Shown in pieces: positions 32,605 to 39,956 of a stretch of DNA of 47,236 nt (within the stretch, counting starts at the first letter, position 1; every line of letters starts with the position of its first letter). The DNA comes from a virus: positions 1 to 47,236 of the IMG/VR virus record IMGVR_UViG_3300038557_000032; one strand, written 5' to 3'. The notes beneath the pieces were generated by a model that was not told where the DNA came from, made no database searches, and saw nothing but the letters and a program-made list of their open reading frames with translations. A program made the translations under genes and the position numbers.

Positions 32605-33848
32605 TCCGCCCTCGCCAAGCTGTTGAAGTCCTCGCCCTCCGGCGCCATCGCGATCGCGATCTCCAGTCCCGGCCGGGCGTAGCGAGCGCGCGCCCGCTCC
32701 AGCGTCGTGCGGGTCAGGAAAGGTTCGCTGTCCCCGTCGCCGAGCAGGCACAGATGCGTGACCTCGGCCGGGATCAGGATCGCCGGCGCGCCCAAATCCG
32801 GCTCGGCCGAGGGCAGGCGCTGCCGCCGCCCCTTCGGCGTCTTCAGGCTCGGATGGGCGATCGTGCCGACGGCGTCGCCGCCGAGATTGCCGAGATCGCC
32901 CGATGCCCAGAAGATGTCGCTCGGCAGCAGGCGGCGCGCATGTTTCAGCGAGGTGCCGACCTGGCCCGCCGTCTCGATCCCCTCGCCCATGAACAGGCGC
33001 ACCGGCAGTCCGTCGCGCCGGGCGGCGGCAAGGATCTCTGGAGCCGGCTGGCGAAGGACGATATGCGAGCCCTTCTTGCTGCCACGCATCTTCTTGGGGT
33101 TGAGAGACTCTCCGGTCTCCGGGTCGAAGACCTCGGCCTTGCCGCTCCAGTCGTGCCGGAGATGGGTGATATGCAGGCCGACCATCGCGCCTGCATTGTC
33201 GAGCATGGCGGCGAGCTGGGCCGGGCCCCTGTAGACGACGCGCGGCTGGCGGCGGCCGATTTCGTCGAGCTCGTCGCCATGGAAGAAGGCGATGTCGTCG
33301 GCCTCGCGGATCAGCGCTGTCGTGAACGGCAGGAGCCCGCGACCGGCCCAATATCGGCCGAGCCGCTCGCCATGATAGGCCGGCCGCCCCATCGACCAGA
33401 TCCGCCGGCAGGCCTCGCGCTCGCGCTCGCGGTAGCGCTCCTGCTCCCGTTCGCGCTCCGCCTGATCCTCCGCGATCCGCTTGTCGAGCGCCTCGCGACG
33501 CGCCTGCCGCTGGGCCCGCTCCTCCGCCGTCTCTGCGGCGACCCGCTTCGGCCGCTCGCGACCGGAAAGCTTCTCGCAGGCATCGACGAAGGCGACATGC
33601 TCGCCAACCAGGGCGAGCGCCAGGGCGTCGCCGCCCTTTGCCTCGCAATGCCGGCAGTTGAACTTGCGCTTGACGAGATGCACGGCGAAGCGGTCGCGCC
33701 CGCCGCAGGCCGGGCACGGCCCAGCGATGTCGTTGCCCTTGTCGCTGCCCTTGCGCGGAGCGAAGCCGCAGAGCTGTATCGCCAGCGCGAAGGAGCCGGC
33801 GCGGGCCTCCGCCACCCAGAGCTCGAAATCGGGATCGCGCTCGCGCAT
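32601..33848 (-). CDS. Zinc-finger/TOPRIM DNA primase
   Basis: A 415-residue protein with a CHC2-like zinc ribbon, C45, C48, C65, C68 (CPAC...CRHC). An Arg/Glu-rich coiled coil follows (about 104-148), then a primase core with GYW/GRGL-like GRYWAGRGL (165-173). TOPRIM motifs MGEGIET (287-293) and LGDGDSEP (369-376) supply the catalytic Glu and Asp pair. It should make primers at the phage origin, together with the D5-type helicase encoded in the same operon. The start at 33848 is coupled by ATGA to the upstream small gene. A longer open frame upstream is low-complexity and rejected. Confidence 0.85.
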   Translation of the reverse strand: MRERDPDFELWVAEARAGSFALAIQLCGFAPRKGSDKGNDIAGPCPACGGRDRFAVHLVKRKFNCRHCEAKGGDALALALVGEHVAFVDACEKLSGRERPKRVAAETAEERAQRQARREALDKRIAEDQAEREREQERYREREREACRRIWSMGRPAYHGERLGRYWAGRGLLPFTTALIREADDIAFFHGDELDEIGRRQPRVVYRGPAQLAAMLDNAGAMVGLHITHLRHDWSGKAEVFDPETGESLNPKKMRGSKKGSHIVLRQPAPEILAAARRDGLPVRLFMGEGIETAGQVGTSLKHARRLLPSDIFWASGDLGNLGGDAVGTIAHPSLKTPKGRRQRLPSAEPDLGAPAILIPAEVTHLCLLGDGDSEPFLTRTTLERARARYARPGLEIAIAMAPEGEDFNSLARAE

Positions 33849-34054
33849 CAGGCCGCATCCCGGAACAGCGCGATCTCGGCCGCGTTCCACAGCGCGCCGG
33901 GCGCCTCGCGCGCCTCGACGATCGCGATGGCCTTGGCGAGCGGGATGCCGAGCGCCAGCCGGATCGCCTGAACCGAAAAGCCGGCCCGTGCCATGCCGCG
34001 CGCCGCGGAGCGGCGGAAGCGCCCGACCTTGACCAGGACGAAGCCACGCTGCAT
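33848..34054 (-). CDS. Small hypothetical protein
   Basis: A 68-residue basic protein (MQRGFVLVKVGRFRRSAARG) with a helical middle (FSVQAIRLALGIPLAKAIAIVEAR) that looks like a helix-turn-helix half, so DNA binding is possible. It overlaps both neighbours by ATGA junctions. No family recognised. Confidence 0.6.
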   Translation of the reverse strand: MQRGFVLVKVGRFRRSAARGMARAGFSVQAIRLALGIPLAKAIAIVEAREAPGALWNAAEIALFRDAA

Positions 34055-34218
34055 CAGCTCTGCCCCCGTTCCTTGAGGGCGGCCTCGGCCTCGGCCGCGC
34101 GTTCGTCATGCAGCCGGGCGCGCTCGATATGCTTGACGGCGAGGCGCTGATGGCGCCGGGCGAGCACGCGGTGCAACGCGCTCCAGGCGGCGTGGTAGAG
34201 GATGGCGAGCGCGCTCAC
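34054..34218 (-). CDS. 54-residue helical protein, GTG start
   Basis: A 54-codon gene beginning with GTG in a GTGA overlap with the stop of the upstream HTH gene. The product (VSALAILYHAAWSALHRVL, then a long basic/acidic helix RHQRLAVKHIERARLHDERA) has one amphipathic or membrane-leaning N-terminal helix and a charged coiled tail. It is too short for confident family assignment. Operon continuity supports it. Confidence 0.55.
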   Translation of the reverse strand: MSALAILYHAAWSALHRVLARRHQRLAVKHIERARLHDERAAEAEAALKERGQS

Positions 34219-34562
34219 GAATGCACCTCGTCGAGCGCCGCCATCTCGCGTTCGATACGCCGCTGCTCGGCCTCGAGCTGGGCGCGCCGCTCGACGCGGA
34301 CCGCGGCCGAGAGCCATTCGCACGGCCCCGGCATCACCTCGGCCAGAACGCCCGGCCCATAAACGTCGAGGATCTTGACGAACCAGCCCAGCGACGGCGC
34401 CGAGACGCCGCTCATCCAGTTCTCGACGGTGCGAACCGGCGCGCCGAGGCGAGCGGCAACCGCATCGGCCGTCTTGATGGGGTGGAAACGCCTGAAAACG
34501 CGGCACCAGACTCGGTGGTCGATTGCAGCTATTCCGGCGTGTTTTCCCGCAGACCTGTCCAT
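34215..34562 (-). CDS. Putative DNA-binding (HTH) regulator
   Basis: A 115-residue protein. Residues 29-53 (TADAVAARLGAPVRTVENWMSGVSA) read as a helix-turn-helix, followed by WFVKILDVYGPGVL and a charged C-terminal coiled region (QLEAEQRRIEREMAALDE). The start at 34562 is preferred because GAGGA lies 5 nt upstream; in-frame starts at 34586 and 34661 are possible. It follows the Cro-like gene after a 228-bp gap with no other clear gene. It may regulate early genes or replication. Confidence 0.6.
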   Translation of the reverse strand: MDRSAGKHAGIAAIDHRVWCRVFRRFHPIKTADAVAARLGAPVRTVENWMSGVSAPSLGWFVKILDVYGPGVLAEVMPGPCEWLSAAVRVERRAQLEAEQRRIEREMAALDEVHS

Positions 34563-34790
34563 GGCAATCCTCGATGGTTGAGCCATGGAGGACGGGCGGC
34601 GCTGATGCCGCTGGGCAGAGGAGACGGTCGACGTGACGAGGACGGGGGACGAGACGGTCATCTCAATGGTCTCCCGGCAGGTGGAACGCAGTGGCGGCGG
34701 CGATGCGGCGGAGTTGCAGCTCCGGCGCGAAGCCGCCCGCGCGGCGTTGAAAGAGGCATTGATTGGGCTGGAAAAGGCGAAGCGAGCGCA

Positions 34791-35015
34791 TCAGCCACCC
34801 CCACGAGGCAGAAAATCTGCCGGCGTCAGCTCAATGCCGTTGGCTCGCGCGTAGTCGAGCAGCTTGGCATGCAGCTTCTGGGGGATCAGACCGCCGGTCC
34901 CGCCCTTCTCGAGGGGATGCTGCCATCGATACGGAGCCGTGTAGGCCCTGCCAGTGATCTCACTGACGACCCTTTCGCCTCCGAGACGGGCAATGATTGT
35001 CGCTGCCGGTTCCAT
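34791..35015 (-). CDS. Cro-like regulator (carph-isopro type HTH)
   Basis: A 74-residue protein ATIIARLGGERVVSEITGRA, then YRWQHPLEKGGTGGLIPQ and a LLDYARANGIELTPADF end. This is the recognisable YdaS/carph-isopro Cro-like pattern. Such proteins sit opposite the CI repressor and shut off lysogenic transcription. The start at 35015 has no Shine-Dalgarno sequence, and the predicted transcription start lies within a few nt of the ATG, so a leaderless message is likely. Confidence 0.75.
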   Translation of the reverse strand: MEPAATIIARLGGERVVSEITGRAYTAPYRWQHPLEKGGTGGLIPQKLHAKLLDYARANGIELTPADFLPRGGG

Positions 35016-35084
35016 GGCAACGATATTTCTATTTTTCGCAAATCTCTGTCAAGCCGTGTTTCTATTTTTGGTCATAGCGGCGGC
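35016..35084. promoter_or_regulatory. Divergent early operator region
   Basis: Between cro and the repressor lie two exact 11-bp direct repeats, TTTCTATTTTT, at 35026-35036 and 35059-35069, spaced 33 bp (about three helix turns). On the minus strand TTGACA (35052-35047) with an 18-bp spacer and AAATAT (35028-35023) forms the cro promoter. The repeats overlap or flank it, as expected for CI/Cro sites. Confidence 0.65.
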
Positions 35085-35108
35085 ATGCTGAAAAACAGAA
35101 AATGCAGC

Positions 35109-35816
35109 ATGAACACCGAAATCCTCAGATGGATCGAGCGGGGCCTTGAGAAGCCCGGCAAATCGCGAAAGGGGCTTGCAGCGGCCCTTGGACGCTTCCC
35201 CTCCGCCGCCACGAAGCTTCTGAAGGGCGACCGGGCGATTAAGACGGACGAGCTTGCGAAGATTGCGGCGTATCTGGAAGAGCCACCGCCGGCTCTCCCA
35301 GGGCTGGAATTCAAGCCGCTACCTGAGATTGAGGCCGCGAAAGAAGGGCGCCTGTTACCCATCACGGTTGTTGGCCCCGTGCAGGCCGGGGCGTTTATAC
35401 CGATCGACGAGTTCGACCAGAGCGAGCCCGAGATCTTTTACGAGCCAGCAGATCCCGACTTTCCGCGCGCAAAGCGAACAGCCTACGATGTCATGGGCGA
35501 TTCGATGAACAGGCTCGAACCAACGCCCATCTTGCCCGGATCGCGGGTGATTGGCGTTGATTATGACGACATCGGCATACCACTGCGCGACAAGATGGTC
35601 GTCGTCGTGCAGCAGGAGCGCGATGGGGGACATTTGCGAGAATGGTCGGTCAAGCAGATCGAGCTACAGGACGAGCAGATCATCTTCCACCCACGGTCGA
35701 GCAACCCCCGGCATAAGCCAATAATCGTTCCACGCGACCTACGCGCGGATGATGGGCGCGAGGTAAAGATCCTCGCGCTGGTTCGGGAGATCAAGAACAG
35801 AGTTCCAGTGTTCTGA
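35109..35816 (+). CDS. CI/LexA-type phage repressor (S24 peptidase)
   Basis: A 235-residue protein. Residues 15-50 form an HTH domain (KSRKGLAAALGRFPSAATKLLKG). The C-terminal half is a LexA-like peptidase: Ala103-Gly104 cleavage site in VQAGAF, nucleophile Ser142 in MGDSMNR and Lys172 in LRDKMVV. RecA-stimulated self-cleavage would therefore induce the prophage during DNA damage. Start at 35109 (MNTEIL) is used; an in-frame ATG at 35085 adds eight residues and cannot be excluded. It faces cro across the operator region, and its 3' end overlaps the zinc-ribbon gene. Confidence 0.88.
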   Translation: MNTEILRWIERGLEKPGKSRKGLAAALGRFPSAATKLLKGDRAIKTDELAKIAAYLEEPPPALPGLEFKPLPEIEAAKEGRLLPITVVGPVQAGAFIPIDEFDQSEPEIFYEPADPDFPRAKRTAYDVMGDSMNRLEPTPILPGSRVIGVDYDDIGIPLRDKMVVVVQQERDGGHLREWSVKQIELQDEQIIFHPRSSNPRHKPIIVPRDLRADDGREVKILALVREIKNRVPVF

Positions 35817-36036
35817 CGCTTTCCAAATGCTCATCACGGAGCAGCTTTACGCCCGTGATTGCACCAATCACCGAACCACAATCACGACACTCGAATTTCT
35901 GGTCGCGGAGAAAGTTGCTGTCGAGCAGCTCGTCGATATCGCTCGGCGCGTCCTCTGAATGCGGAGGCTCAAGCCTGCACCCATAATCCTTTTGGCAGTT
36001 GGCGCAGCGAACGTAGACCTTAAACGCAATACTCAT
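35791..36036 (-). CDS. Zinc-ribbon protein antisense to the repressor end
   Basis: An 81-residue protein with two CxxC pairs (C11/C14 and C50/C53) plus C20, the pattern of a zinc ribbon, and an acidic middle (SEDAPSDIDELLDS). GGAGG lies 5 nt before the ATG at 36036, and a sigma-70-like promoter is present upstream (36062-36089). It converges on and overlaps the last 26 bp of the repressor gene. Function is unknown; regulation by transcription interference with the repressor is possible but unproven. Confidence 0.65.
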   Translation of the reverse strand: MSIAFKVYVRCANCQKDYGCRLEPPHSEDAPSDIDELLDSNFLRDQKFECRDCGSVIGAITGVKLLRDEHLESVRTLELCS

Positions 36037-36061
36037 GGTCGCCTCCGTTATCTTTGTTCTC

Positions 36062-36089
36062 ATTGTGTTCACGGTCGTCGGAGAGTCAA
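36062..36089 (-). promoter_or_regulatory. Candidate promoter for the zinc-ribbon gene
   Basis: On the minus strand TTGACT (36089-36084) is followed by a 16-bp spacer and CACAAT (36067-36062). The predicted start lies about 20 nt before the ATG at 36036. An inverted repeat ATTCG-TTA-CGAAT (36089-36101) overlaps the -35 end. Confidence 0.45.
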
Positions 36090-36149
36090 TTCGTTACGAA
36101 TCGGGCTACTGACTCTTTCTGTCAGTTCCCATTTTTCGAACGCGCCCTG

Positions 36150-36177
36150 TTGACAATTTCTATTTTGTAGAAATTAT
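36150..36177 (+). promoter_or_regulatory. Rightward early promoter with embedded operator
   Basis: Perfect TTGACA (36150-36155), 16-bp spacer and AATTAT (36172-36177). The spacer contains an 8-bp-arm palindrome AATTTCTA-TTTTG-TAGAAATT (36155-36175), whose left half shares TTTCTATTTT with the two repeats in the cro/repressor region. Repressor binding here would block the rightward operon. Confidence 0.65.
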
Positions 36178-36206
36178 AGCCCCCATCGCCACCGATGGAG
36201 GCCGCC

Positions 36207-36545
36207 ATGCGCGCCATTGCCTACCCCGAACCCGGCCTGGGCGGCTCTGCCGTCGACATGCAGGCCATGCGGGCGCTCGAAGCCCGCACCGCGACGGATG
36301 ACGGCTATATCTGGCCGGCCCTGCGCGCCGACATGGTCACCTCGCCGAACATCCGCGAGCGGATGGCCGAGGACCTCGGCAAGCTCCTGAACGATCGCGG
36401 CGCCGACGCCGTCATCACCACCGAGGACTATCTCCGCCTCGGCTGGACCCGCGAGCAGGTCACCCTGCACGCCGCCCGCGCCGCCGATCTCTACGACATG
36501 CAGCGCAGCCGTTCGGCCCGCGCTGCCCAGCGCGGGGCCGCGTGA
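36207..36545 (+). CDS. Conserved phage hypothetical protein
   Basis: A 112-residue soluble, helical protein (MRAIAYPEPGLGGSAVDMQA; later LGKLLNDRGADAVITTEDYLRLGWTREQV). The last part (YLRLGWTREQVTLHAARAADL) could be an HTH. GGAGG lies 5 nt before the ATG at 36207. It is the first gene of the rightward operon, about 25 bp after the early promoter. I do not recognise a named function. Confidence 0.6.
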   Translation: MRAIAYPEPGLGGSAVDMQAMRALEARTATDDGYIWPALRADMVTSPNIRERMAEDLGKLLNDRGADAVITTEDYLRLGWTREQVTLHAARAADLYDMQRSRSARAAQRGAA

Positions 36546-36646
36546 TGGAGCTCGCCAAGCAACTGGCCTGGGCCGGCGTCGAGCTCTTCTGCCTTTTCCT
36601 CTTCCTCCGCTGCATCGCCGTCTGGGCGATCATCATTGGAGGCTGA
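36545..36646 (+). CDS. 33-residue single-pass membrane protein
   Basis: Starts in a TGATG overlap with the previous stop. The product (MELAKQLAWAGVELFCLFLF, then LRCIAVWAIIIGG) is almost entirely hydrophobic with two cysteines. A tiny membrane protein of unknown role. The gene is supported by coupled spacing and by the absence of any other reading frame in the gap. Confidence 0.45.
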   Translation: MELAKQLAWAGVELFCLFLFLRCIAVWAIIIGG

Positions 36647-36650
36647 GCCG

Positions 36651-37682
36651 ATGGTCCGCAAAACGAAGCAGCCCGCGGCCCCCACCATCACCTCGATCAA
36701 GGGCTTCGGAGCGGACATGGTCTGCTCTGGACCCGGCTATCGGTTCCAGTACGAGATCGGCAAGACCTATACCCATGACGGGACGGTTAAGGCCTGCAAA
36801 AGCGGCTTCCACGCCTATCCGGTCGAAGAGCATCCGCTCAACGTCTTCAACAGCTACGCCCCGGCCGGTAGCCGGTTCTTCGAGGTCGACCAATCTGGGG
36901 AGACCAGCAGGGAGAATGCAAAGCTTGCCTCGGCGGTCATCACCGTCAAGTTCGAGCTCTCCATCTCCGATCTGGTCAAACGCGCCTTCGACTATGTTTG
37001 GTCACGCTGCACGCTGACCGAAGGCTCCAGCGCGACCGGGTACCGGGGCGCGGCGAGCGCGACCGGGTACCGGGGCGCGGCGAGCGCGACCGGGGACCAG
37101 GGCGCGGCGAGCGCGACCGGGGACCAGGGCGCGGCGAGCGCGACCGGGGACCAGGGCGCGGCGAGCGCGACCGGGGACCAGGGCGCGGCGAGCGCGACCG
37201 GGTACCGGGGCGCGGCGAGCGCGACCGGGGACCAGGGCGCGGCGAGCGCGACCGGGGACCAGGGCGCGGCGAGCGCGACCGGGTACCGGGGCGCGGCGAG
37301 CGCGACCGGGTACCGGGGCGCGGCGAGCGCGACCGGGTACCGGGGCGCGGCGAGCGCGACCGGGTACCGGGGCGCGGCGAGCGCGACCGGGGACTGGGGC
37401 GCGGCGAGCGCGACCGGGGACTGGGGCGCGGCGAGCGCGACCGGGGACTGGGGCGCGGCGAGCGCGACCGGGCGGGGGTGCGGGGCGTACGCCACGGGCT
37501 TCGATGGCCGCGTCAGCGGCAACGATGGGTCGCCACTCCATCTCGACGAGAGGCTCTTCCATCCCGGTCATGACGACCACGGCAAGGTCCTCGCGGTCTG
37601 GGCCGGCATCGTCGGTCAAGGCGGTATCAAACCGGGCACCTTCTACACGCTGAAGGGCGGCCAGCCGGTGGAGGCCGACTGA
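36651..37682 (+). CDS. DUF7666-type protein with 16 nonapeptide repeats
   Basis: A 343-residue protein. The N-terminal ~125 residues (IKGFGADMVCSGPGYRFQYEIGKTYTHDG, CKSGFHAY, HPLNVFNSYAPAGSRFFEVDQSG) match the pattern of the phage domain now called DUF7666. Residues 127-270 are 16 copies of S-A-T-G-x-x-G-A-A, where xx is YR, DQ or DW, plus one degenerate copy. The repeats may fold as a beta-solenoid or collagen-like trimer. The C-terminal 60 residues (RVSGNDGSPLHLDERLF, GKVLAVWAGIVGQGG) are non-repetitive. Function is unknown. The gene sits in the rightward early operon, not with the fibre genes. Confidence 0.75.
   Translation: MVRKTKQPAAPTITSIKGFGADMVCSGPGYRFQYEIGKTYTHDGTVKACKSGFHAYPVEEHPLNVFNSYAPAGSRFFEVDQSGETSRENAKLASAVITVKFELSISDLVKRAFDYVWSRCTLTEGSSATGYRGAASATGYRGAASATGDQGAASATGDQGAASATGDQGAASATGDQGAASATGYRGAASATGDQGAASATGDQGAASATGYRGAASATGYRGAASATGYRGAASATGYRGAASATGDWGAASATGDWGAASATGDWGAASATGRGCGAYATGFDGRVSGNDGSPLHLDERLFHPGHDDHGKVLAVWAGIVGQGGIKPGTFYTLKGGQPVEAD
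37029..37487 (+). repeat. 27-bp tandem repeat array (16 copies plus one degenerate)
   Basis: Units of exactly 27 bp start with AGCGCGACCGGG and end GGGGCGCGGCG; the variable centre is TACCGG, GACCAG or GACTGG. The copy order is YR YR DQ DQ DQ DQ YR DQ DQ YR YR YR YR DW DW DW, then SATGRGCGA (37461-37487). Near-identity between units outside the variable codons indicates recent expansion by slippage or recombination. Confidence 0.95.
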
Positions 37683-37807
37683 TGCGGGTGGAACCGGCTC
37701 CGCGCTATGGCCTGATACTCGTCGTCTGGGCCATCATTGCAGGCGCGGTCGTGACGGCATGCTCGCCCGTCATCCTCGCGCTCTGCCTCATCTGGGGCGC
37801 GCGCTGA
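37682..37807 (+). CDS. 41-residue membrane protein
   Basis: Overlaps the previous stop (TGATG at 37680-37684) and the next start (TGATG at 37805-37809). The product has one long hydrophobic helix (YGLILVVWAIIAGAVVTACS) and a short second stretch (PVILALCLIWGAR). It could be an inner-membrane protein. It has no recognised family. Coupled junctions on both sides support the gene. Confidence 0.5.
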   Translation: MRVEPAPRYGLILVVWAIIAGAVVTACSPVILALCLIWGAR

Positions 37808-38511
37808 TGACGTGGCTGCAGATCTGCTCCAACGGCCCCATCGACGGCTCCTTCAATCTGATCCATCCGGATGCGCGCAGCGTCGATTTCGACGTGGCCG
37901 TGCCGGAGGGGCTGGCGCGGACCTCGCGCTACACCGGTCACGTCAGGGCCGGCTCCTATTCGGTGGCGCAGCACAGCGTGCTGGGCGCCGATGCGATCTA
38001 TCGCAAGACCGGCGACCGGACGGCCGCCGCTGCCTTTCTGCTGCACGATGCGCATGAGCACGTCCTCGGCGACAAGGCGACGCCGATCGCCGAGGCCGAG
38101 GTCGAGACGGCCGAAAGCCTGGTGCCCGGCGCCGGCCGGATCGTGCGCGAGATGCAGAAGCTGATGAAGCGCCGCATCGACCTCGCGATCTATGCTGCCG
38201 CCGGTCTCGGCAATGACGGCTGCCCCGAGCGCTACCGCCGCATCGTGCATGAATACGACATCGGCATGCTCGCGACCGAGCGCCGCCATCTGCTCGGCCG
38301 CCCGCCGATGCCCTGGCATCCGAGTGTCGAGGCCGCGCAGCCGGTCCGCCTCATCGGCAAGCTCCGCGTCTGGCCCTGGCCGGAGGCTGCCGACGAATTC
38401 CGCGCCCGGCTGAAGGCCTATCTGCCCGACCTGTCGGCCTTCGCTCCCTTCCGCCCGCAACCGAAGCCCGGCCCGCGCTCCGCCGCGCGCCGCATCCCCG
38501 TGGAGGCCTGA
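37807..38511 (+). CDS. HD-domain phosphohydrolase (YfbR-like nucleotidase)
   Basis: A 234-residue protein with HD-type metal motifs: SVAQHSV (His56), then FLLHDAHEH with the HD pair H80-D81, and a further charged helix containing EIV/IDLAIY-like residues. The layout (a GHVRAGSYSVAQHS start, LLHDAHE) matches phage HD hydrolases of the YfbR/dNMP phosphohydrolase type. It may adjust nucleotide pools during replication. The C-terminal 60 residues are proline-rich. The substrate is not determined. Confidence 0.75.
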   Translation: MTWLQICSNGPIDGSFNLIHPDARSVDFDVAVPEGLARTSRYTGHVRAGSYSVAQHSVLGADAIYRKTGDRTAAAAFLLHDAHEHVLGDKATPIAEAEVETAESLVPGAGRIVREMQKLMKRRIDLAIYAAAGLGNDGCPERYRRIVHEYDIGMLATERRHLLGRPPMPWHPSVEAAQPVRLIGKLRVWPWPEAADEFRARLKAYLPDLSAFAPFRPQPKPGPRSAARRIPVEA

Positions 38512-38516
38512 ACCCC

Positions 38517-38870
38517 ATGAAACGCATCCGCGATGCGCAAGTCATCATCGGCAGCCTGGAGGACGGCGAAGCCATCTCCGCCCTGTCCAAGGAATTGGTC
38601 GAGACGCTCGCCGATCTCAAGGCGCGGTGCGGCAACCGCCCGAAGGCCAAGGCCAAGGGCACCGTGACGCTCACCCTGGCCATCGAGGTCGAAGGCGGCA
38701 GCGCCACCATCACCGCCGACGTGCAGTCGAAGCGGCCGAAGCCGGTGCGCGGATCCTCCTTCTTCTGGGTGCTCGACGACGGCTCGCTGAGCACGGAGCA
38801 CCCCCAGCAGATGAACATGTTCGGCGGCCCGCGCGAGGCGGGCGGCGGCGAGCGCCGCGCCGAAGCCTGA
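38517..38870 (+). CDS. Conserved phage hypothetical protein
   Basis: A 117-residue protein: an N-terminal helix (MKRIRDAQVIIGSLEDGEAI), a basic loop (RCGNRPKAKAKG) followed by beta strands (TVTLTLAIEVEGGSATITADVQSKR), and an acidic Ser-rich C-terminal region. It resembles uncharacterised proteins found beside DUF2303 in rhizobial prophages. GGAGG lies about 10 nt upstream. No catalytic motif is seen. Confidence 0.6.
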   Translation: MKRIRDAQVIIGSLEDGEAISALSKELVETLADLKARCGNRPKAKAKGTVTLTLAIEVEGGSATITADVQSKRPKPVRGSSFFWVLDDGSLSTEHPQQMNMFGGPREAGGGERRAEA

Positions 38871-38900
38871 TCCCTTTCCCCGCAGCACAGGAGCCCGCCA

Positions 38901-39875
38901 GTGGCCACCACCAAGCAACCCGAGCCGATCGGCGCCACCCTCGAAGCCTATCACGAGGGCGCCATCCCCAATTCCGATCGCGGTATCGCCGCGATCATCG
39001 AGCTGACGAAGAAGAGCCACCTGCCGGAGATCGTCGAGGTCACCCTACCAGATCTCGGTCCCGGCATCCCGAAGGCCGTGCCCGTCATCATCGACACGCA
39101 GAACCGCGCCGTTCTGGCAGCGACGCAGATCGTCGAGGCCTTCCGCACCAAGCCCGACCAGAAGCGCGGCACGGCGGCGGCGCTCACGCTGCAGTCCTTC
39201 ATCGACCTGGCAAACCGCCACAAGACCGAGCACTCGGCCGTATTCGCCGATACGGACTGGAAGAAGCCCGCCTTCACCACGGTCGTCGACTATCACGACA
39301 AGGTGAGCGGCGGTGCGGCCGACAATCTGCGGCATCGCATCCGCTATGAGTTCCCGCTCTCCGAGGAGTGGAAGGCCTGGGTCGAGCAGAATGGCGAGCC
39401 CATGGAACAGGGCGCCTTCGCCGCGTTCCTCGAGGATCGCATCGCCGACCTGACGGCACCCAACGATCACGAACGCATCAACCTGGAGCGCGACTTCGAC
39501 ACCAAGATCGCGACGCCGGCGCAGCTCATCCAGCTTTCTCGCGGTCTCCAGGTCAATGTCGACAGCGTCGTCAAGCAGGTCGTGAACCTCGCGACCGGCG
39601 AGGCGCAGATCGCTTTCGAGGAGCGCCACAGCGACGGCAACGGCCAGCCGCTCAAGGTGCCGGGCCTCTTCATGCTGGCGATCGCGCCCTTCTTCATGGG
39701 CGAGAAGATCACCATCCCGGTCCGCCTGCGCTACCGCGCCGCCGCCGGCAAGATCCGCTGGTTCTACCAGATGTATCGGCCCGATCTGCACGTGACCGAG
39801 CGCGTTCGTGACGATCTCGACACGGTCAAGCAGAAGACCGAGCTCCCGACCTTCGAAGGTTCCCCCGAGGCCTGA
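38901..39875 (+). CDS. DUF2303 family phage protein
   Basis: A 324-residue protein with a GTG start, AGGAG 7 nt upstream. It shows the DUF2303 pattern: ALTLQSFIDLANRHKTEHSAVFADTDW, then TTVVDYHDKVSGG, FPLSEEWKAW and a second-half beta-rich region (GLFMLAIAPFFMGEKITIPVRLRYR). The family is common in temperate phages next to recombination or replication genes. Its function is undefined. It is followed by a terminator-like hairpin. Confidence 0.8.
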   Translation: MATTKQPEPIGATLEAYHEGAIPNSDRGIAAIIELTKKSHLPEIVEVTLPDLGPGIPKAVPVIIDTQNRAVLAATQIVEAFRTKPDQKRGTAAALTLQSFIDLANRHKTEHSAVFADTDWKKPAFTTVVDYHDKVSGGAADNLRHRIRYEFPLSEEWKAWVEQNGEPMEQGAFAAFLEDRIADLTAPNDHERINLERDFDTKIATPAQLIQLSRGLQVNVDSVVKQVVNLATGEAQIAFEERHSDGNGQPLKVPGLFMLAIAPFFMGEKITIPVRLRYRAAAGKIRWFYQMYRPDLHVTERVRDDLDTVKQKTELPTFEGSPEA

Positions 39876-39892
39876 CCTCCCGGCCTCAACCT

Positions 39893-39933
39893 GGCGGGGC
39901 GGGATCGCTCGCAGATCTTGCCCCGCCTCTTTT
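39893..39933 (+). terminator. Terminator-like hairpin between DUF2303 and the clamp gene
   Basis: GGCGGGGC (39893-39900) and GCCCCGCC (39920-39927) form an 8-bp stem; inside it GATC...GATC adds a short second stem. It is followed by TCTTTT (39928-39933). This fits a rho-independent terminator or attenuator on the plus strand, 24 nt before the clamp start. Confidence 0.6.
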
Positions 39934-39956
39934 CCCTTCCCGCACGGAACCGGCTC

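Noticed and set aside
34633-34854. A 73-codon plus-strand frame with a helical Ala/Glu/Lys segment, and a 44-codon minus-strand frame in the same interval
   Set aside because: The plus frame overlaps the end of the Cro-like gene on the opposite strand and crosses the leftward operon. Neither frame has a good ribosome site or recognisable pattern. The gap 34,563-34,790 is left without a gene.
37029-37487. CRISPR array
   Set aside because: Units are contiguous 27-bp repeats inside a reading frame, with no unique spacers and no cas genes nearby.
36992-37619. Open frames in other phases and on the minus strand over the tandem repeat
   Set aside because: A 27-bp repeat unit (a multiple of three) with no stop keeps every frame open. 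Only the frame continuous with the DUF7666 domain has non-repetitive flanks with family features.
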